From: Burkholderia sp. MS389
GTDB lineage: Bacteria > Pseudomonadota > Gammaproteobacteria > Burkholderiales > Burkholderiaceae
Length of the DNA: 64,000 nucleotides
Direction of reading: 5' to 3'
Assembly (NCBI RefSeq): GCF_016899425.1
Contig: NZ_CP045994.1
Location: forward strand, 744,001 to 808,000
The notes under the pieces were generated by a model that made no database searches, was not told the origin of the DNA, and saw only the letters and a list, made by a program, of their open reading frames with translations. This document shows, piece by piece, positions 38,688 to 53,082 of the stretch. Each line of letters opens with the position of its first letter. The stretch's first letter is position 1. Both the position numbers and the translations under genes were made by a program.

Positions 38688-39011
38688 TTACAGCGACTTG
38701 ATCGTGCCCTTCGGCAGAATGGTCGTGACGGCAGCCTTCTGCACGGTGATTTCGGTGCCTTCGGCGATTTCGACGCCGATGTAGCCTTCGGTGACCTTCG
38801 TCACCTTGCCGACGAGGCCGCCGCTCGTGACGACTTCGTCGCCCTTCGCCATGGCCGCGAGCATGTTGCGGTGTTCCTTCTGGCGCTTCATCTGCGGACG
38901 AATCATGATGAAGTACAGCACCGCGAACATCAGGATGAGCGGCAGGAAGCTCATCAGGCTCGATTCGGCGCCACCGGCACCTTGCGCGAAGGCATTGGAA
39001 ATGAACGGCAC
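38688..39011 (-). CDS. yajC: Preprotein translocase accessory protein YajC
   Basis: This 107-residue protein has one membrane helix (LPLILMFAVLYFIMIRPQMKR, about residues 24-44). The family motif IRPQMKRQKEH follows and then a small cytoplasmic beta domain (VTSGGLVGKVTKV). It co-purifies with SecDF in E. coli. It is the first gene of yajC-secD-secF. The 245-bp gap to tgt (39012-39256) contains AT-rich sequence suitable for a promoter, but I cannot fix one. Confidence 0.97.
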   Translation of the reverse strand: MPFISNAFAQGAGGAESSLMSFLPLILMFAVLYFIMIRPQMKRQKEHRNMLAAMAKGDEVVTSGGLVGKVTKVTEGYIGVEIAEGTEITVQKAAVTTILPKGTIKSL

Positions 39012-39256
39012 GTTGGTCTCTCCGTAGGGGAAGATCGAAAAATAAGCCGGTTATTCTACCACCGGCCCCATGCGCAAACGGCGCAGCAAATGCGCTTGCG
39101 GATCAAGCTGTTAAAGCATGATCCGATACCGTTGCGACTTGTCTGGAAAGGCAATTGTAATGTTTGGCGGCCCCGTCCGGCGGTTGGATCGGGTTTTTTG
39201 GTGCGTGTCCCATTGGATATGGCTTTCTTTTAGGTCGTGTCCTATGGGGCGGCCCG

Positions 39257-41869
<2,613 letters not shown>

Positions 41870-41906
41870 CTATTGTACTTGCCTTGCGAAGCACCCAGAC
41901 GATCCG

Positions 41907-44219
41907 ATGCCTGTGTCACCACGCCGTTCCCCCGCTGCCGTTGCCGATTCCGCCGATCCGTTCGACGCGGACGATGCCGCCACGCCCGCGCCGGCCGCAT
42001 CGGGCCCCGGCGCGCGCCGCACCGGCCCGAAGCGCGGCGCCGACGGCCGGCTCGCGCAGCCCGCGGCCGCCGCGCCCGACGCCGACGGCGCCGCCGCGAG
42101 CGACGAAGCCGGCGCGGCCGGTGCGAAGCGCAAGAAAAAGGCAGTCGCCGACAAGCCCGTGAAAACCGCCGACAAGCTCGCGAAGCTCGGCCTCACGCGT
42201 TCGATCGATCTCGTGCTGCACCTGCCGATGCGCTACGAGGACGAGACCACGCTCACGCCGATCGGCGAGTTGCTGCCGGGCGGCATCGCGCAGACCGAAG
42301 GCGTCGTGTTCGACAACGAGGTCACATTCCGGCCGCGCCGCCAGCTCGTCGTGAAGATCCAGGACGACGACGGCGAGCAGCTCGTGCTGCGCTTCCTGAA
42401 TTTCTACGGGTCGCAGGTCAAGCAGATGGCCGTCGGCCAGCGGCTGCGCGTGCGCGGCGACGTGCGCGGCGGCTTCTTCGGGATGGAAATGGTGCATCCG
42501 GCCGTGCGCGTCGTCGAAGCCGACGCACCGCTGCCGCAGGTGCTGACGCCCGTCTATCCGAGTACGGCCGGCGTGTCGCAGGCGTATCTGCGCAAGGCGA
42601 TCGAGAACGCGGTCGAACGCACGCCGCTGCCCGAACTGCTGCCGCCCGAGATCCAGCGCGATTATCTGAAGCCGCTCGACGTGCCGTCGCTCGAGCAGGC
42701 CGTGCGCATCCTGCACCACCCGCGCGTCGATTCGGACGAAGCCGCGCTGATGGACGGCTCGCATCCTGCGTGGACGCGCATCAAGTTCGAGGAGCTGCTC
42801 GCGCAGCAGCTGTCGCTGAAGCGGGCGCACGAGGAGCGCCGCACGCGCGCCGCGCCCGCGATGCCGCGCCGCACCGCGACCGATGCCGACGCACTGACCA
42901 CGCGCTTTTACGCGGCGCTGCCGTTCACGCTGACGGGCGCGCAGGCGCGCGTCGTCGACGAGATCGCGCACGACCTCACGCTCGCGCACCCGATGCAGCG
43001 GCTGCTGCAGGGCGACGTCGGCAGCGGCAAGACGGTCGTCGCGGCGCTGGCCGCCACGCAGGCGATCGACGCCGGCTACCAGGCCGCGCTGATGGCCCCG
43101 ACCGAAATCCTCGCGGAACAGCACGCGCGCAAGCTGCGCGCATGGCTCGAGCCGCTCGGCGTCACGGTGGCGTGGCTCGCGGGCAGCCTGAAAGCGAAGG
43201 AGAAACGCGCGGCGATCGAGGCGGCCGCGCTCGGCACCGCGCAGCTCGTGATCGGCACGCACGCGATCATCCAGGACACGGTCGAATTCGCGCGGCTCGG
43301 CCTCGTGATCGTCGACGAGCAGCACCGCTTCGGCGTCGAGCAGCGTCTCGCGCTGCGCGCGAAGGCCGCGAATGCGGCCAACGGCGCGCGCGACTTCCAG
43401 CCGCACCAGCTGATGATGTCGGCCACGCCGATTCCGCGCACGCTCGCGATGACGTACTACGCGGATCTCGAGGTGTCGACGATCGACGAGCTGCCGCCGG
43501 GTCGCACGCCGGTGCTGACGCGGCTGGTGGGCGACGCGCGGCGCGACGAGGTGATCGCCCGCGTGCGCGAGGCCGCGCTGACCGGGCGCCAGGTGTACTG
43601 GGTGTGCCCGCTGATCGAGGAGAGCGAGACGCTGCAACTGCAGACGGCCGTCGAAACCTACGAGACGCTGGCCGCGGCGCTGCCCGAGTTGAAGGTCGGC
43701 CTCGTGCATGGCCGGCTGTCGCCGGCCGACAAGGCGGCCGTGATGGACGCGTTCACGCGCAACGAAGTGCAGCTGCTGGTCGCGACGACCGTGATCGAGG
43801 TCGGCGTCGACGTGCCGAACGCGTCGCTGATGGTCATCGAGCACGCCGAGCGTTTCGGCCTCGCGCAGCTGCACCAGTTGCGCGGCCGCGTCGGGCGCGG
43901 CACCGCGGCGTCGGTGTGCGTGCTGCTGTACACCGGGCCGCTGTCGATCGCGGGCCGCGAGCGGTTGAAGACGATGCGCGAGACGACCGACGGCTTCGAG
44001 ATCGCGCGGCGCGACCTCGAAATCCGCGGCCCCGGCGAATTCCTCGGCGCGCGCCAGTCGGGCGCGGCGATGCTGCGCTTCGCGAACCTCGAGACCGACG
44101 GCTGGCTGATCGATCCGGCCCGCGAGGCCGCCGCGCGGCTGATTGCCGCGTATCCGGAGGTCGTCACCCAGCATCTCGCGCGCTGGCTCGGCGCGCGCGA
44201 GCAGTACCTGAAAGCCTGA
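41907..44219 (+). CDS. recG: ATP-dependent DNA helicase RecG
   Basis: This 770-residue helicase reverses stalled forks and processes D-loops and R-loops. The first ~75 residues are an Asp/Ala/Lys-rich, probably disordered extension. The wedge (OB) domain follows (about 100-200). The superfamily 2 helicase core holds Walker [14 protein letters not shown] (about 370), the DEQH box IVDEQHRFG and motif [17 protein letters not shown]. The C-terminal TRG motif region is present. The E. coli protein is 693 residues, and the difference is the N-terminal tail. It is followed by oxyR with its own promoter. Confidence 0.97.
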   Translation: MPVSPRRSPAAVADSADPFDADDAATPAPAASGPGARRTGPKRGADGRLAQPAAAAPDADGAAASDEAGAAGAKRKKKAVADKPVKTADKLAKLGLTRSIDLVLHLPMRYEDETTLTPIGELLPGGIAQTEGVVFDNEVTFRPRRQLVVKIQDDDGEQLVLRFLNFYGSQVKQMAVGQRLRVRGDVRGGFFGMEMVHPAVRVVEADAPLPQVLTPVYPSTAGVSQAYLRKAIENAVERTPLPELLPPEIQRDYLKPLDVPSLEQAVRILHHPRVDSDEAALMDGSHPAWTRIKFEELLAQQLSLKRAHEERRTRAAPAMPRRTATDADALTTRFYAALPFTLTGAQARVVDEIAHDLTLAHPMQRLLQGDVGSGKTVVAALAATQAIDAGYQAALMAPTEILAEQHARKLRAWLEPLGVTVAWLAGSLKAKEKRAAIEAAALGTAQLVIGTHAIIQDTVEFARLGLVIVDEQHRFGVEQRLALRAKAANAANGARDFQPHQLMMSATPIPRTLAMTYYADLEVSTIDELPPGRTPVLTRLVGDARRDEVIARVREAALTGRQVYWVCPLIEESETLQLQTAVETYETLAAALPELKVGLVHGRLSPADKAAVMDAFTRNEVQLLVATTVIEVGVDVPNASLMVIEHAERFGLAQLHQLRGRVGRGTAASVCVLLYTGPLSIAGRERLKTMRETTDGFEIARRDLEIRGPGEFLGARQSGAAMLRFANLETDGWLIDPAREAAARLIAAYPEVVTQHLARWLGAREQYLKA

Positions 44220-44291
44220 TCGACCGGCCCTGGGGCCGGATCGAAAGCCGCCACGAAAGCCGCCACTCGACGCATCGCGATGCAGAGAAAC

Positions 44292-44321
44292 TTGGCGAAC
44301 CGGTGCCAACCGGTGTATAAA
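44292..44321 (+). promoter_or_regulatory. Predicted oxyR promoter
   Basis: A -35 TTGGCG (44292-44297) and a -10 TATAAA (44316-44321) are separated by 18 bp, 38 bp before the oxyR ATG. The -10 overlaps the start of the OxyR-type site. Confidence 0.6.
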
Positions 44322-44353
44322 TTAAACCTATCGCCTGTATATCCCTGATTGAC
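44317..44353 (+). promoter_or_regulatory. OxyR-type site in the oxyR promoter
   Basis: The first half at 44317-44331 reads ATAA-A-T-TAA-A-C-CTAT, matching the ATAG-N-T-NNN-A-N-CTAT consensus at all but one position. After a 7-bp spacer, the second half 44339-44353 is a weaker copy. It covers the -10 and transcription start, the position expected for autorepression. Binding is inferred. Confidence 0.6.
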
Positions 44354-44358
44354 CCACA

Positions 44359-45318
44359 ATGACCCTGACTGAATTGAAGTACATCGTCGCGGTCGCGCGC
44401 GAGCGGCATTTCGGTCGCGCGGCCGAAGCGTGCTTCGTGAGCCAGCCGACGCTGTCGGTGGCGATCAAGAAGCTCGAAGACGAGCTCAACGTGCAGATTT
44501 TCGAGCGCGGCGCGAGCGAAGTGAGCGTGACGCCGATCGGCGACCAGATCGTCACCCAGGCGCAGCGCGTGCTCGAGCAGACCTTCGCGATCAAGGAGAT
44601 CGCGAAGCAGGGCAAGGACCCGCTCGTCGGCCCGTTCCGCCTCGGCGTGATCTACACGATCGGGCCGTACCTGCTGCCGACGCTCGTCAAGCAGATGATC
44701 CAGCGTGTTCCGCAGATGCCGCTGATGCTGCAGGAGAACTACACGCTGAAGCTGCTCGAACTGCTGAAGCAGGGCGAGATCGACGCCGCGATCATGGCGC
44801 TGCCGTTCCCCGAAACCGGCCTGATGGTGCGGCCGTTGTACGACGAGCCGTTCGTCGTCGCGCTGCCGGCCGGCCATCCGTGGGAGAAGCGCGACGAAAT
44901 CGACGCCGAGGACCTGAAGCAGGAAACCATGCTGCTGCTCGGCAACGGCCACTGCTTCCGCGATCACGTGCTCGGCGTGTGCCCGGAACTGATGCGCTTC
45001 TCGCAGACGGCCGACGGCATCCAGAAGACCTTCGAGGGCTCGTCGCTCGAAACCATTCGCCACATGGTCGCGAGCGGCGTCGGCATCACCGTGCTGCCGC
45101 GGATGTCGGTCGCCGAGGTCGGCCCGCGCGCGAACGGGCCCGACGCCGAGCTGTTGTCGTACGTGCCGTTCAACGAACCGGTGCCCGACCGCCGCGTGGT
45201 GCTCGTGTGGCGCAAGAGCTTCACACGGATGCCCGCGATCGACGCGATCAGCGACGCGATCGCCGCGTGCGAGTTGCCGGGTGTCGCGAAGCTCGACATG
45301 CCGGCCACGATGAACTGA
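44359..45318 (+). CDS. oxyR: Peroxide-sensing LysR regulator OxyR
   Basis: This 319-residue LysR-type regulator has the winged helix-turn-helix at residues 1-60 (FGRAAEACFVSQPTLSVAIK region). The redox centre is complete: Cys199 in GNGHCFRDH and Cys208 in LGVCPEL, the same numbers as the E. coli disulfide pair. It activates katG and dps in response to hydrogen peroxide, and the reduced form can repress in Burkholderia. It is followed by its own terminator and then katG on the same strand. Confidence 0.98.
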   Translation: MTLTELKYIVAVARERHFGRAAEACFVSQPTLSVAIKKLEDELNVQIFERGASEVSVTPIGDQIVTQAQRVLEQTFAIKEIAKQGKDPLVGPFRLGVIYTIGPYLLPTLVKQMIQRVPQMPLMLQENYTLKLLELLKQGEIDAAIMALPFPETGLMVRPLYDEPFVVALPAGHPWEKRDEIDAEDLKQETMLLLGNGHCFRDHVLGVCPELMRFSQTADGIQKTFEGSSLETIRHMVASGVGITVLPRMSVAEVGPRANGPDAELLSYVPFNEPVPDRRVVLVWRKSFTRMPAIDAISDAIAACELPGVAKLDMPATMN

Positions 45319-45351
45319 CGCGCTGGCGCAGGCGTGTGTGGCAGCGTGATG

Positions 45352-45380
45352 AACGGGGTCGTGCGACCCCGTTTATTTTT
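45352..45380 (+). terminator. Intrinsic terminator after oxyR
   Basis: The stem AACGGGGTC/GACCCCGTT (45352-45360 with 45365-45373) has a GTGC loop and is followed by TATTTTT. It isolates oxyR from the katG promoter 10 bp further on. Confidence 0.93.
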
Positions 45381-45389
45381 CCCTATCAC

Positions 45390-45426
45390 ATAGATGAAAT
45401 TTATCAAATTCAAATAATTGATAGAT
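45390..45426 (+). promoter_or_regulatory. OxyR-type activation site upstream of katG
   Basis: The half-site 45390-45404 reads ATAG-A-T-GAA-A-T-TTAT, one mismatch from the ATAG-N-T-NNN-A-N-CTAT consensus. After a 7-bp spacer the second half 45412-45426 is degenerate. The 37-bp span equals the four-tetranucleotide OxyR footprint and overlaps the predicted -35, as at OxyR-activated promoters. Confidence 0.7.
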
Positions 45427-45437
45427 ATAGATAGAAT
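45409..45437 (+). promoter_or_regulatory. Predicted katG promoter
   Basis: TTCAAA (45409-45414) and TAGAAT (45432-45437) are 17 bp apart in an AT-rich island. The weak -35 lies inside the OxyR site, consistent with activator dependence. Confidence 0.55.
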
Positions 45438-48127
<2,690 letters not shown>

Positions 48128-48172
48128 ACCCGGCCGCGTGCTGATGCAGTCACGCAGTCATGCAGCAACGTG

Positions 48173-48206
48173 AAACGGCCGGTCCAGCGACCGGCCGTTT
48201 CTTCTC
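48173..48206 (+). terminator. Terminator-like hairpin after katG
   Basis: A perfect 12-bp stem AAACGGCCGGTC/GACCGGCCGTTT (48173-48184 with 48189-48200) has a CAGC loop and is followed by a pyrimidine run CTTCTCT rather than pure T. It is probably a partial terminator that lets some katG transcripts reach dps. Confidence 0.7.
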
Positions 48207-48237
48207 TGAACGATGTCTTGTCAAAGGAGTGACGACC

Positions 48238-48384
48238 ATGACGCAAATGATGCTCAACGTGCGCGCGGCCGCGTCGCCCATTCTGCGCTCGCCGGCGGAG
48301 CTGGCGCGCTACGGGGTCGGCTTCGCGATCGTCGTCGGCGGGGCGGCGGAGCTGGCCGCGCAGGCGCTGCATGCGCTCGCGTAG
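48238..48384 (+). CDS. Small hydrophobic protein of 48 residues between katG and dps
   Basis: The ATG at 48238 follows AAAGGAG (48223-48229) with ideal 8-bp spacing. The product begins MTQMMLNVRAAASPILRSP. Its second half is one hydrophobic helix (YGVGFAIVVGGAAELAAQAL, about residues 25-44), so a single-span membrane protein is likely. I recognise no named family. Its place between katG and dps suggests expression under peroxide stress, but no function is shown. Confidence 0.65.
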   Translation: MTQMMLNVRAAASPILRSPAELARYGVGFAIVVGGAAELAAQALHALA

Positions 48385-48396
48385 TGCGACGCCCGA

Positions 48397-48449
48397 TTCG
48401 CGACGCTAGAATGGCGAGTCGCGAACGCATGCCGCGCGACACGGCATGC
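48397..48449. repeat. Two perfect inverted repeats upstream of dps
   Basis: TTCGCGAC (48397-48404) pairs with GTCGCGAA (48418-48425), and GCATGCCG (48427-48434) with CGGCATGC (48442-48449). A TAGAAT hexamer (48408-48413 region) sits in the first loop and could be a dps -10. They could be operators or mRNA hairpins. I cannot tell which. Confidence 0.5.
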
Positions 48450-48503
48450 GGATTGCTCGACGCATTTTCGCCGGTTCAACATGTCGAATGAGGAGTCCCG
48501 AAG

Positions 48504-48992
48504 ATGGCCAAGAAAGGCAACGCCACGCAGATCAACATCGGTATCAGCGACAAGGACCGCAAGAACATCGCGGACGGCCTGTCGCGCCTGCTCGCCGATA
48601 CGTTTTCGCTGTACCTGAAGACCCACAATTTCCACTGGAACGTGACCGGACCGATGTTCAACACGCTGCACCTGATGTTCGAGGAGCAGTACAACGAACT
48701 GTGGCTCGCGGTCGATTCCGTCGCCGAGCGCATTCGCACGCTGGGCGTCGTCGCGCCCGGCACGTTCGGCGAATTCGCGAAACTGTCGTCGGTGCCGGAA
48801 GCGAAGGGCGTGCCGGCCGCCGAGGACATGATTCGCCAGCTCGTCGAAGGGCACGAGGCGGTCGTGCGCACCGCGCGCGACATCTTCCCGATCGCCGACG
48901 CGGCGAGCGACGAGCCGACCGCCGATCTGCTGACCCAGCGCCTGCAGACGCATGAAAAGACCGCATGGATGCTGCGGTCGCTGCTTGCATAA
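48504..48992 (+). CDS. dps: Dps family DNA-binding ferritin-like protein (DpsA)
   Basis: This 162-residue Dps has the inter-subunit ferroxidase ligands in [15 protein letters not shown] (His near residues 40 and 43) and in [20 protein letters not shown] (Asp and Glu near 69-73). Dps dodecamers oxidise iron with hydrogen peroxide, store it and coat DNA. The Lys-containing N-terminus (MAKKGN) may contribute to DNA binding. GAGGAG precedes the ATG. In Burkholderia dpsA is expressed both with katG and from its own promoter, and the leaky hairpin after katG fits that. Confidence 0.97.
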   Translation: MAKKGNATQINIGISDKDRKNIADGLSRLLADTFSLYLKTHNFHWNVTGPMFNTLHLMFEEQYNELWLAVDSVAERIRTLGVVAPGTFGEFAKLSSVPEAKGVPAAEDMIRQLVEGHEAVVRTARDIFPIADAASDEPTADLLTQRLQTHEKTAWMLRSLLA

Positions 48993-49141
48993 GCCCGGCG
49001 CGGCCGGGGGCGGCAGGCTGGCCCAATCCGGGGCGGCCTGGAATCTGGCCCCTGAATGATGCGCACAGCGGCACGGCCGCGCGCAGCGGGCCGCGGCGGC
49101 CAGCCGGCCCGCCACGACCGCCGGCCGCGGGCCGCGCCGAC

Positions 49142-49171
49142 ATGACGCGGAGCACCGGTCGGCTCTAAAAT
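49142..49171 (+). promoter_or_regulatory. Possible ubiA promoter
   Basis: ATGACG (49142-49147) and TAAAAT (49166-49171) are 18 bp apart. Transcription would start near 49178, downstream of the ATG at 49170. That argues that translation uses the ATG at 49200. Confidence 0.4.
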
Positions 49172-49199
49172 GCCGGGATTCTCTTCCCGGTGCTTCGCC

Positions 49200-50063
49200 A
49201 TGCTTGCCCGCTTTCCCCTGTATCTGCGGCTCGTCCGGATGGACAAGCCGATCGGCAGCCTGCTGCTGCTGTGGCCGACGCTCAACGCGCTGTGGATCGC
49301 GTCGGACGGCCACCCGCGCTGGCCGCTGCTCGTGATCTTCACGCTCGGCACGCTGCTGATGCGCTCGGCCGGCTGCGCGATGAACGACTACGCCGACCGC
49401 GATTTCGACCGCCACGTGAAGCGCACGGCCGACCGGCCGCTGACGTCGGGGAAGATCCGCGCATGGGAAGCCGTCGCGATCGCGGTCGGGCTGTCGTTCA
49501 TCGCGTTCCTGCTGATCCTGCCGCTCAATACGCTGACGAAGGAATTGTCGGTCGTCGCGCTGTTCGTCGCCGGCTCCTATCCGTTCATGAAGCGCTTCTT
49601 CGCGATTCCGCAGGCGTATCTCGGCATCGCGTTCGGCTTCGGCATCCCGATGGCGTTCGCGGCCGTGCAGGACACGGTGCCGATGCTGGCGTGGGTGATG
49701 CTGGTCGCGAACATCTTCTGGTCGGTCGCGTACGACACTGAATATGCGATGGTCGATCGCGACGACGACATCAAGATCGGCATCCGCACGTCCGCGCTGA
49801 CGTTCGGCCGTTTCGACGTCGCGGCCGTGATGGCGTGCTACGCGGCGACGCTCGGCATCTACGTGTGGATCGGCGTGACGCTCGGCTTCGGCCTCGCGTA
49901 CTGGGCGGGCTGGGCGGCGGCGGTCGGTTGCGCGCTGTATCACTACACGCTGATCAAGGATCGCGAACGGATGCCGTGCTTCGCGGCGTTCCGCCACAAC
50001 AACTGGCTCGGCGGTGTGCTGTTCGCCGGCATCGCCGTGCATTACCTGCTGGCCGGCAACTGA
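49200..50063 (+). CDS. ubiA: 4-hydroxybenzoate octaprenyltransferase UbiA
   Basis: This is a 287-residue inner-membrane prenyltransferase with about eight to nine helices that attaches the polyprenyl chain to 4-hydroxybenzoate in ubiquinone synthesis. The two Asp-rich motifs that bind Mg-diphosphate are [15 protein letters not shown] (about residues 62-76) and [16 protein letters not shown] (about 181-196). The start [17 protein letters not shown] (49200) gives the usual length. The ATG at 49170 would lie in the promoter -10. A CCGGGA/TCCCGG hairpin lies just before the start. Confidence 0.95.
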   Translation: MLARFPLYLRLVRMDKPIGSLLLLWPTLNALWIASDGHPRWPLLVIFTLGTLLMRSAGCAMNDYADRDFDRHVKRTADRPLTSGKIRAWEAVAIAVGLSFIAFLLILPLNTLTKELSVVALFVAGSYPFMKRFFAIPQAYLGIAFGFGIPMAFAAVQDTVPMLAWVMLVANIFWSVAYDTEYAMVDRDDDIKIGIRTSALTFGRFDVAAVMACYAATLGIYVWIGVTLGFGLAYWAGWAAAVGCALYHYTLIKDRERMPCFAAFRHNNWLGGVLFAGIAVHYLLAGN

Positions 50064-50099
50064 CCGACACTGCGCGCGTCTTTTCGCGCGGTGCCAACG

Positions 50100-50127
50100 A
50101 AAAAGCGACCCGACGGTCGCTTTTTTT
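50100..50127. terminator. Bidirectional terminator between ubiA and proC
   Basis: The stem AAAAAGCGACC/GGTCGCTTTTT (50100-50110 with 50115-50125) has a CGAC loop. The T run on the plus side and A run on the left serve both convergent genes. Confidence 0.93.
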
Positions 50128-50164
50128 ACGTCCGGCGCCGGCCAAACCGGCGCCGCTGTCGCGC

Positions 50165-50977
50165 TTACGCGCGGCCGAGCTCGTCGCCCATTTCCTTCGC
50201 CCGCGCTTCGGCCGCGAGCGCGCCGCGCACGATCGCTTCCTTCACGGCCTGCGCGTCGAACGCCGCGAGCGCGGCGGCGGTCGTGCCGCCCTTCGACGTC
50301 ACGCGTTCGCGCAGCACGCTCGCCGGTTCGCCCGATTGCGCGGCGAGCTGCGCGGCGCCCGTGAACGTCGCGACCGCGAGCGCGCGGCCCTGCTCGTCGT
50401 TCATGCCGAGACGGCGCGCGGCTTCCTGCAGCGCTTCGATGAAATAGAACACGTACGCGGGGCCGCTGCCCGAAATCGCGGTGACCGCGTCGAGCCGCGC
50501 TTCGTCGTCGAACCACACGATCTCGCCGACCGCGCCGAGCACGTCCGACGCGAGTTCGCGGCCGGCCGCGTCGACGCCCGGCAGCGCGGCGAGGCCCGTC
50601 ACGCCCATGCCGACCAGCGCGGGCGTGTTCGGCATCGTGCGCACGACGCGCGCGTAGCCGCCGAGCCAGCGGGCGAGATCCGTGCCGCGGATGCCGGCCG
50701 CGATGCTGATCACGAGCTGCGACTTCAGGTGCGGTGCGAGCGCCTGCGCGACGTCGTGCAGCACCTGCGGCTTCACCGCGAGCACGATCGCGTCGTAGTC
50801 GGCGAGCGTCGCGTCGACGGCCGCGCCGGTACGGATGCCGAACTGCTGCGCGGCGCGCGCGCGGACGTCCTCGTTGACGTCGATGGCGTACAGGCCGTCC
50901 GCGGCGACGCCGCGCTTGATCAGGCCGCCGATCAGGGCCGCGGCCATGTTGCCGCCGCCGATGAATGCGATTTTCAT
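50165..50977 (-). CDS. proC: Pyrroline-5-carboxylate reductase ProC
   Basis: This 270-residue enzyme makes proline from pyrroline-5-carboxylate with NAD(P)H. The Rossmann motif IAFIGGGNMAAALIGGL is at residues 3-19, VRTMPNTPALVGMGVT follows near 118, and the C-terminal signature SGSGPAYVFYFIEAL...SKGGTTAAAL is complete. The ATG at 50977 starts MKIAFIGGGNM, and the frame's extension to 51499 is antisense to yggS. It lies 53 bp downstream of yggS, a widely conserved yggS-proC pair. Confidence 0.97.
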   Translation of the reverse strand: MKIAFIGGGNMAAALIGGLIKRGVAADGLYAIDVNEDVRARAAQQFGIRTGAAVDATLADYDAIVLAVKPQVLHDVAQALAPHLKSQLVISIAAGIRGTDLARWLGGYARVVRTMPNTPALVGMGVTGLAALPGVDAAGRELASDVLGAVGEIVWFDDEARLDAVTAISGSGPAYVFYFIEALQEAARRLGMNDEQGRALAVATFTGAAQLAAQSGEPASVLRERVTSKGGTTAAALAAFDAQAVKEAIVRGALAAEARAKEMGDELGRA

Positions 50978-51030
50978 GATGTCGGGAATGAGCGAGTGAG
51001 TGGACGGAAAGGCGGAAAAGAGCGCGGCGC

Positions 51031-51729
51031 TCAGTGCGCGTAATCGCGCGCGCCGAAGATCGCGGTGCCGACGCGCACGATCGTCGCGCCTTCGAGCACC
51101 GCAGCGTCGAGATCGGCGGACATGCCCATCGACAGCGTGTCGAGCGGCAGGCCGTCGGCGCGCAACGCGTCGAACAACGCGCGCAGCGCGCGATGCGGCG
51201 CGCGTTGCGCGTCGGTGTCGCCGGCCGGTTCGGGAATCGCCATCAGGCCGCGCAGCCGCAGCGACGGCAGCGCGGCGACCGCACGTGCGACCTCGGCCAC
51301 GTCGGCCGGCGCGACGCCGCTCTTCGACGCCTCGCCGCTGATGTTCACCTGCACGCACACGTTCAGCGGCGGCAGATGCGCGGGGCGCTGTTCCGACAGG
51401 CGCTGCGCGATCTTCAGCCGGTCGACCGAATGGACCCAGTCGAAGCGCTCGGCGACGGCGCGCGTCTTGTTCGATTGCAGCGGCCCGATGAAATGCCATT
51501 CGAGGCTCGCGCGCAAGTCGGCGAGCGCGTCGATCTTGTCGATCGATTCCTGCACGTAGTTTTCGCCGAACGCACGCTGCCCGGCCGCATGCGCGGCGCG
51601 CACGTCGTCGGCCGGAAACGTCTTCGACACGGCGAGCAGCGAGACGGTGGCGGGATCGCGGCCGGCCGCGCGGGCGGCGTCGGCGATGCGGCGGTGAACG
51701 GAGTCGAGGCGGGCGGCGAGATCGGACAT
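51031..51729 (-). CDS. yggS: YggS family pyridoxal phosphate homeostasis protein
   Basis: This 232-residue alanine-racemase-fold PLP-binding protein controls free PLP and amino-acid balance. The PLP lysine is in [13 protein letters not shown] (about residue 36). Further signatures are [20 protein letters not shown] and [13 protein letters not shown] near the C-terminus. The start is uncertain: ATG at 51729 ([11 protein letters not shown]) fits the family, and in-frame ATGs at 51762 and further upstream lack ribosome binding sites too. It pairs with proC. Confidence 0.94.
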   Translation of the reverse strand: MSDLAARLDSVHRRIADAARAAGRDPATVSLLAVSKTFPADDVRAAHAAGQRAFGENYVQESIDKIDALADLRASLEWHFIGPLQSNKTRAVAERFDWVHSVDRLKIAQRLSEQRPAHLPPLNVCVQVNISGEASKSGVAPADVAEVARAVAALPSLRLRGLMAIPEPAGDTDAQRAPHRALRALFDALRADGLPLDTLSMGMSADLDAAVLEGATIVRVGTAIFGARDYAH

Positions 51730-51848
51730 GGCGAGCACGAAAGCAGGCACGGAAGCGGACATGAAGCCGATGCGCGGCGACACGCGGCGCATCGATCCGC
51801 TCATTATACGGACGCCGCGCGCCCGCCCGTTATCGGCGTGAACAGCCT

Positions 51849-53075
51849 CTAGCCGTACAGCAAATGCTCGACGAGCTGGACCCAATGAGCGACCGGCACC
51901 TGCGTGCCGCTCTGCAGATGCGCGATGCAGCCGATGTTGCCGGACACGATCATCTGCGGTTCGAGCGCCTGCAGCTTCAGCAGCTTCTGCTTGCGCAACC
52001 GGTACGACAGCGACGGCTGCGTCAGCGAGTAGGTGCCGGCCGAGCCGCAGCACAGGTGGCTGTCGGCCGGCAGCCGCACGTCGATGCCGAGCGTCTCCAG
52101 CAGGCGCTCGACCTTGCCGCGCGACTGCTGGCCGTGCTGCAGCGTGCACGGCGGGTGGTACGCGACCGTATGGATCGCGCGGCGCCGCGCGATCGTCGCG
52201 AGTTCGGCCTCGAACGCGAGCAGCACGTCGGAGATGTCGCGCGTCAGCGACACGATGCGCTGCGCCTTTTCCGCGTAGGCCGGATCGTCGCGCAGCAGGT
52301 GCGCGTATTCGAGCACCGTCGCGCCGCAGCCCGACGCGTTCATCACGATCGTCTCGACGCCCTGTTCGACGTGCGGCCACCACGCGTCGATGTTGCGGCG
52401 TGCGTCGTCGAGCGCTTCGTCGTGATAGTTCAGGTGCAGGCGGATCGCGCCGCAGCAGCCCGCGTCGGGCGCGACGACCGTCTCGATGCCGAGCGCGTCG
52501 AGCACGCGCGCGGTCGCGATGTTGATGTTCGGCAGCATCGACGGCTGCACGCAGCCGCCGAGCATCAGCATCTTGCGCGTATGCGTGCGATGCGGCCATT
52601 CGAGCAGCCGCGTGCGCGGCGGCACCTTGTCGCGCAGCCGCTTCGGCAGCAGCGGCCGCACGTGCTGGCCGAGCCGCATCACCGGCGAGAACAGCGCGGC
52701 GTTCGGCACGACGCTCGCGAGTACGCGGCGCATCAGCCGCTGCTGCGCCGGGCGCTCCACCTGCGCCTCGACGTGCTTGCGGCCGATCTCGACGAGCCGG
52801 CCGTACTGGACGCCGGACGGGCAGGTCGTCTCGCAGCTGCGGCACGTGAGGCAGCGGTCGAGGTGCTGTTGCGTGCTGCGCGTGACGGCCGCGCCTTCGA
52901 CCATCTGCTTGATCAGGTAGATGCGGCCGCGCGGGCCGTCGAGTTCGTCGCCGAGCAGTTGATAGGTCGGGCAGGTCGCGGTGCAGAACCCGCAGTGCAC
53001 GCACTTGCGCAGGATCGCGTCGGCCTCGTCGCCGTCGGGCGTGTTGCGGATGAAATCGGCGAGATTCGTTTGCAT
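51849..53075 (-). CDS. glcF: Glycolate oxidase iron-sulfur subunit GlcF
   Basis: This is a 408-residue protein. Two 4Fe-4S ferredoxin motifs are visible: CVHCGFCTATCP (about residues 25-36) and CLTCRSCETTCP (about 75-86). Two CCG domains follow, with DAGCCGAIRLHL plus SGCG and SHLCCGSAGTYSL. It passes electrons from the FAD subunits to the quinone pool when glycolate is oxidised to glyoxylate. It lies 7 bp downstream of glcE. Confidence 0.97.
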   Translation of the reverse strand: MQTNLADFIRNTPDGDEADAILRKCVHCGFCTATCPTYQLLGDELDGPRGRIYLIKQMVEGAAVTRSTQQHLDRCLTCRSCETTCPSGVQYGRLVEIGRKHVEAQVERPAQQRLMRRVLASVVPNAALFSPVMRLGQHVRPLLPKRLRDKVPPRTRLLEWPHRTHTRKMLMLGGCVQPSMLPNINIATARVLDALGIETVVAPDAGCCGAIRLHLNYHDEALDDARRNIDAWWPHVEQGVETIVMNASGCGATVLEYAHLLRDDPAYAEKAQRIVSLTRDISDVLLAFEAELATIARRRAIHTVAYHPPCTLQHGQQSRGKVERLLETLGIDVRLPADSHLCCGSAGTYSLTQPSLSYRLRKQKLLKLQALEPQMIVSGNIGCIAHLQSGTQVPVAHWVQLVEHLLYG

Positions 53076-53082
53076 CGATCCC

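Noticed and set aside
39175-39206. Hairpin-like sequence followed by six T on the plus strand between yajC and tgt
   Set aside because: The stem has a bulge and no plus-strand gene ends there.
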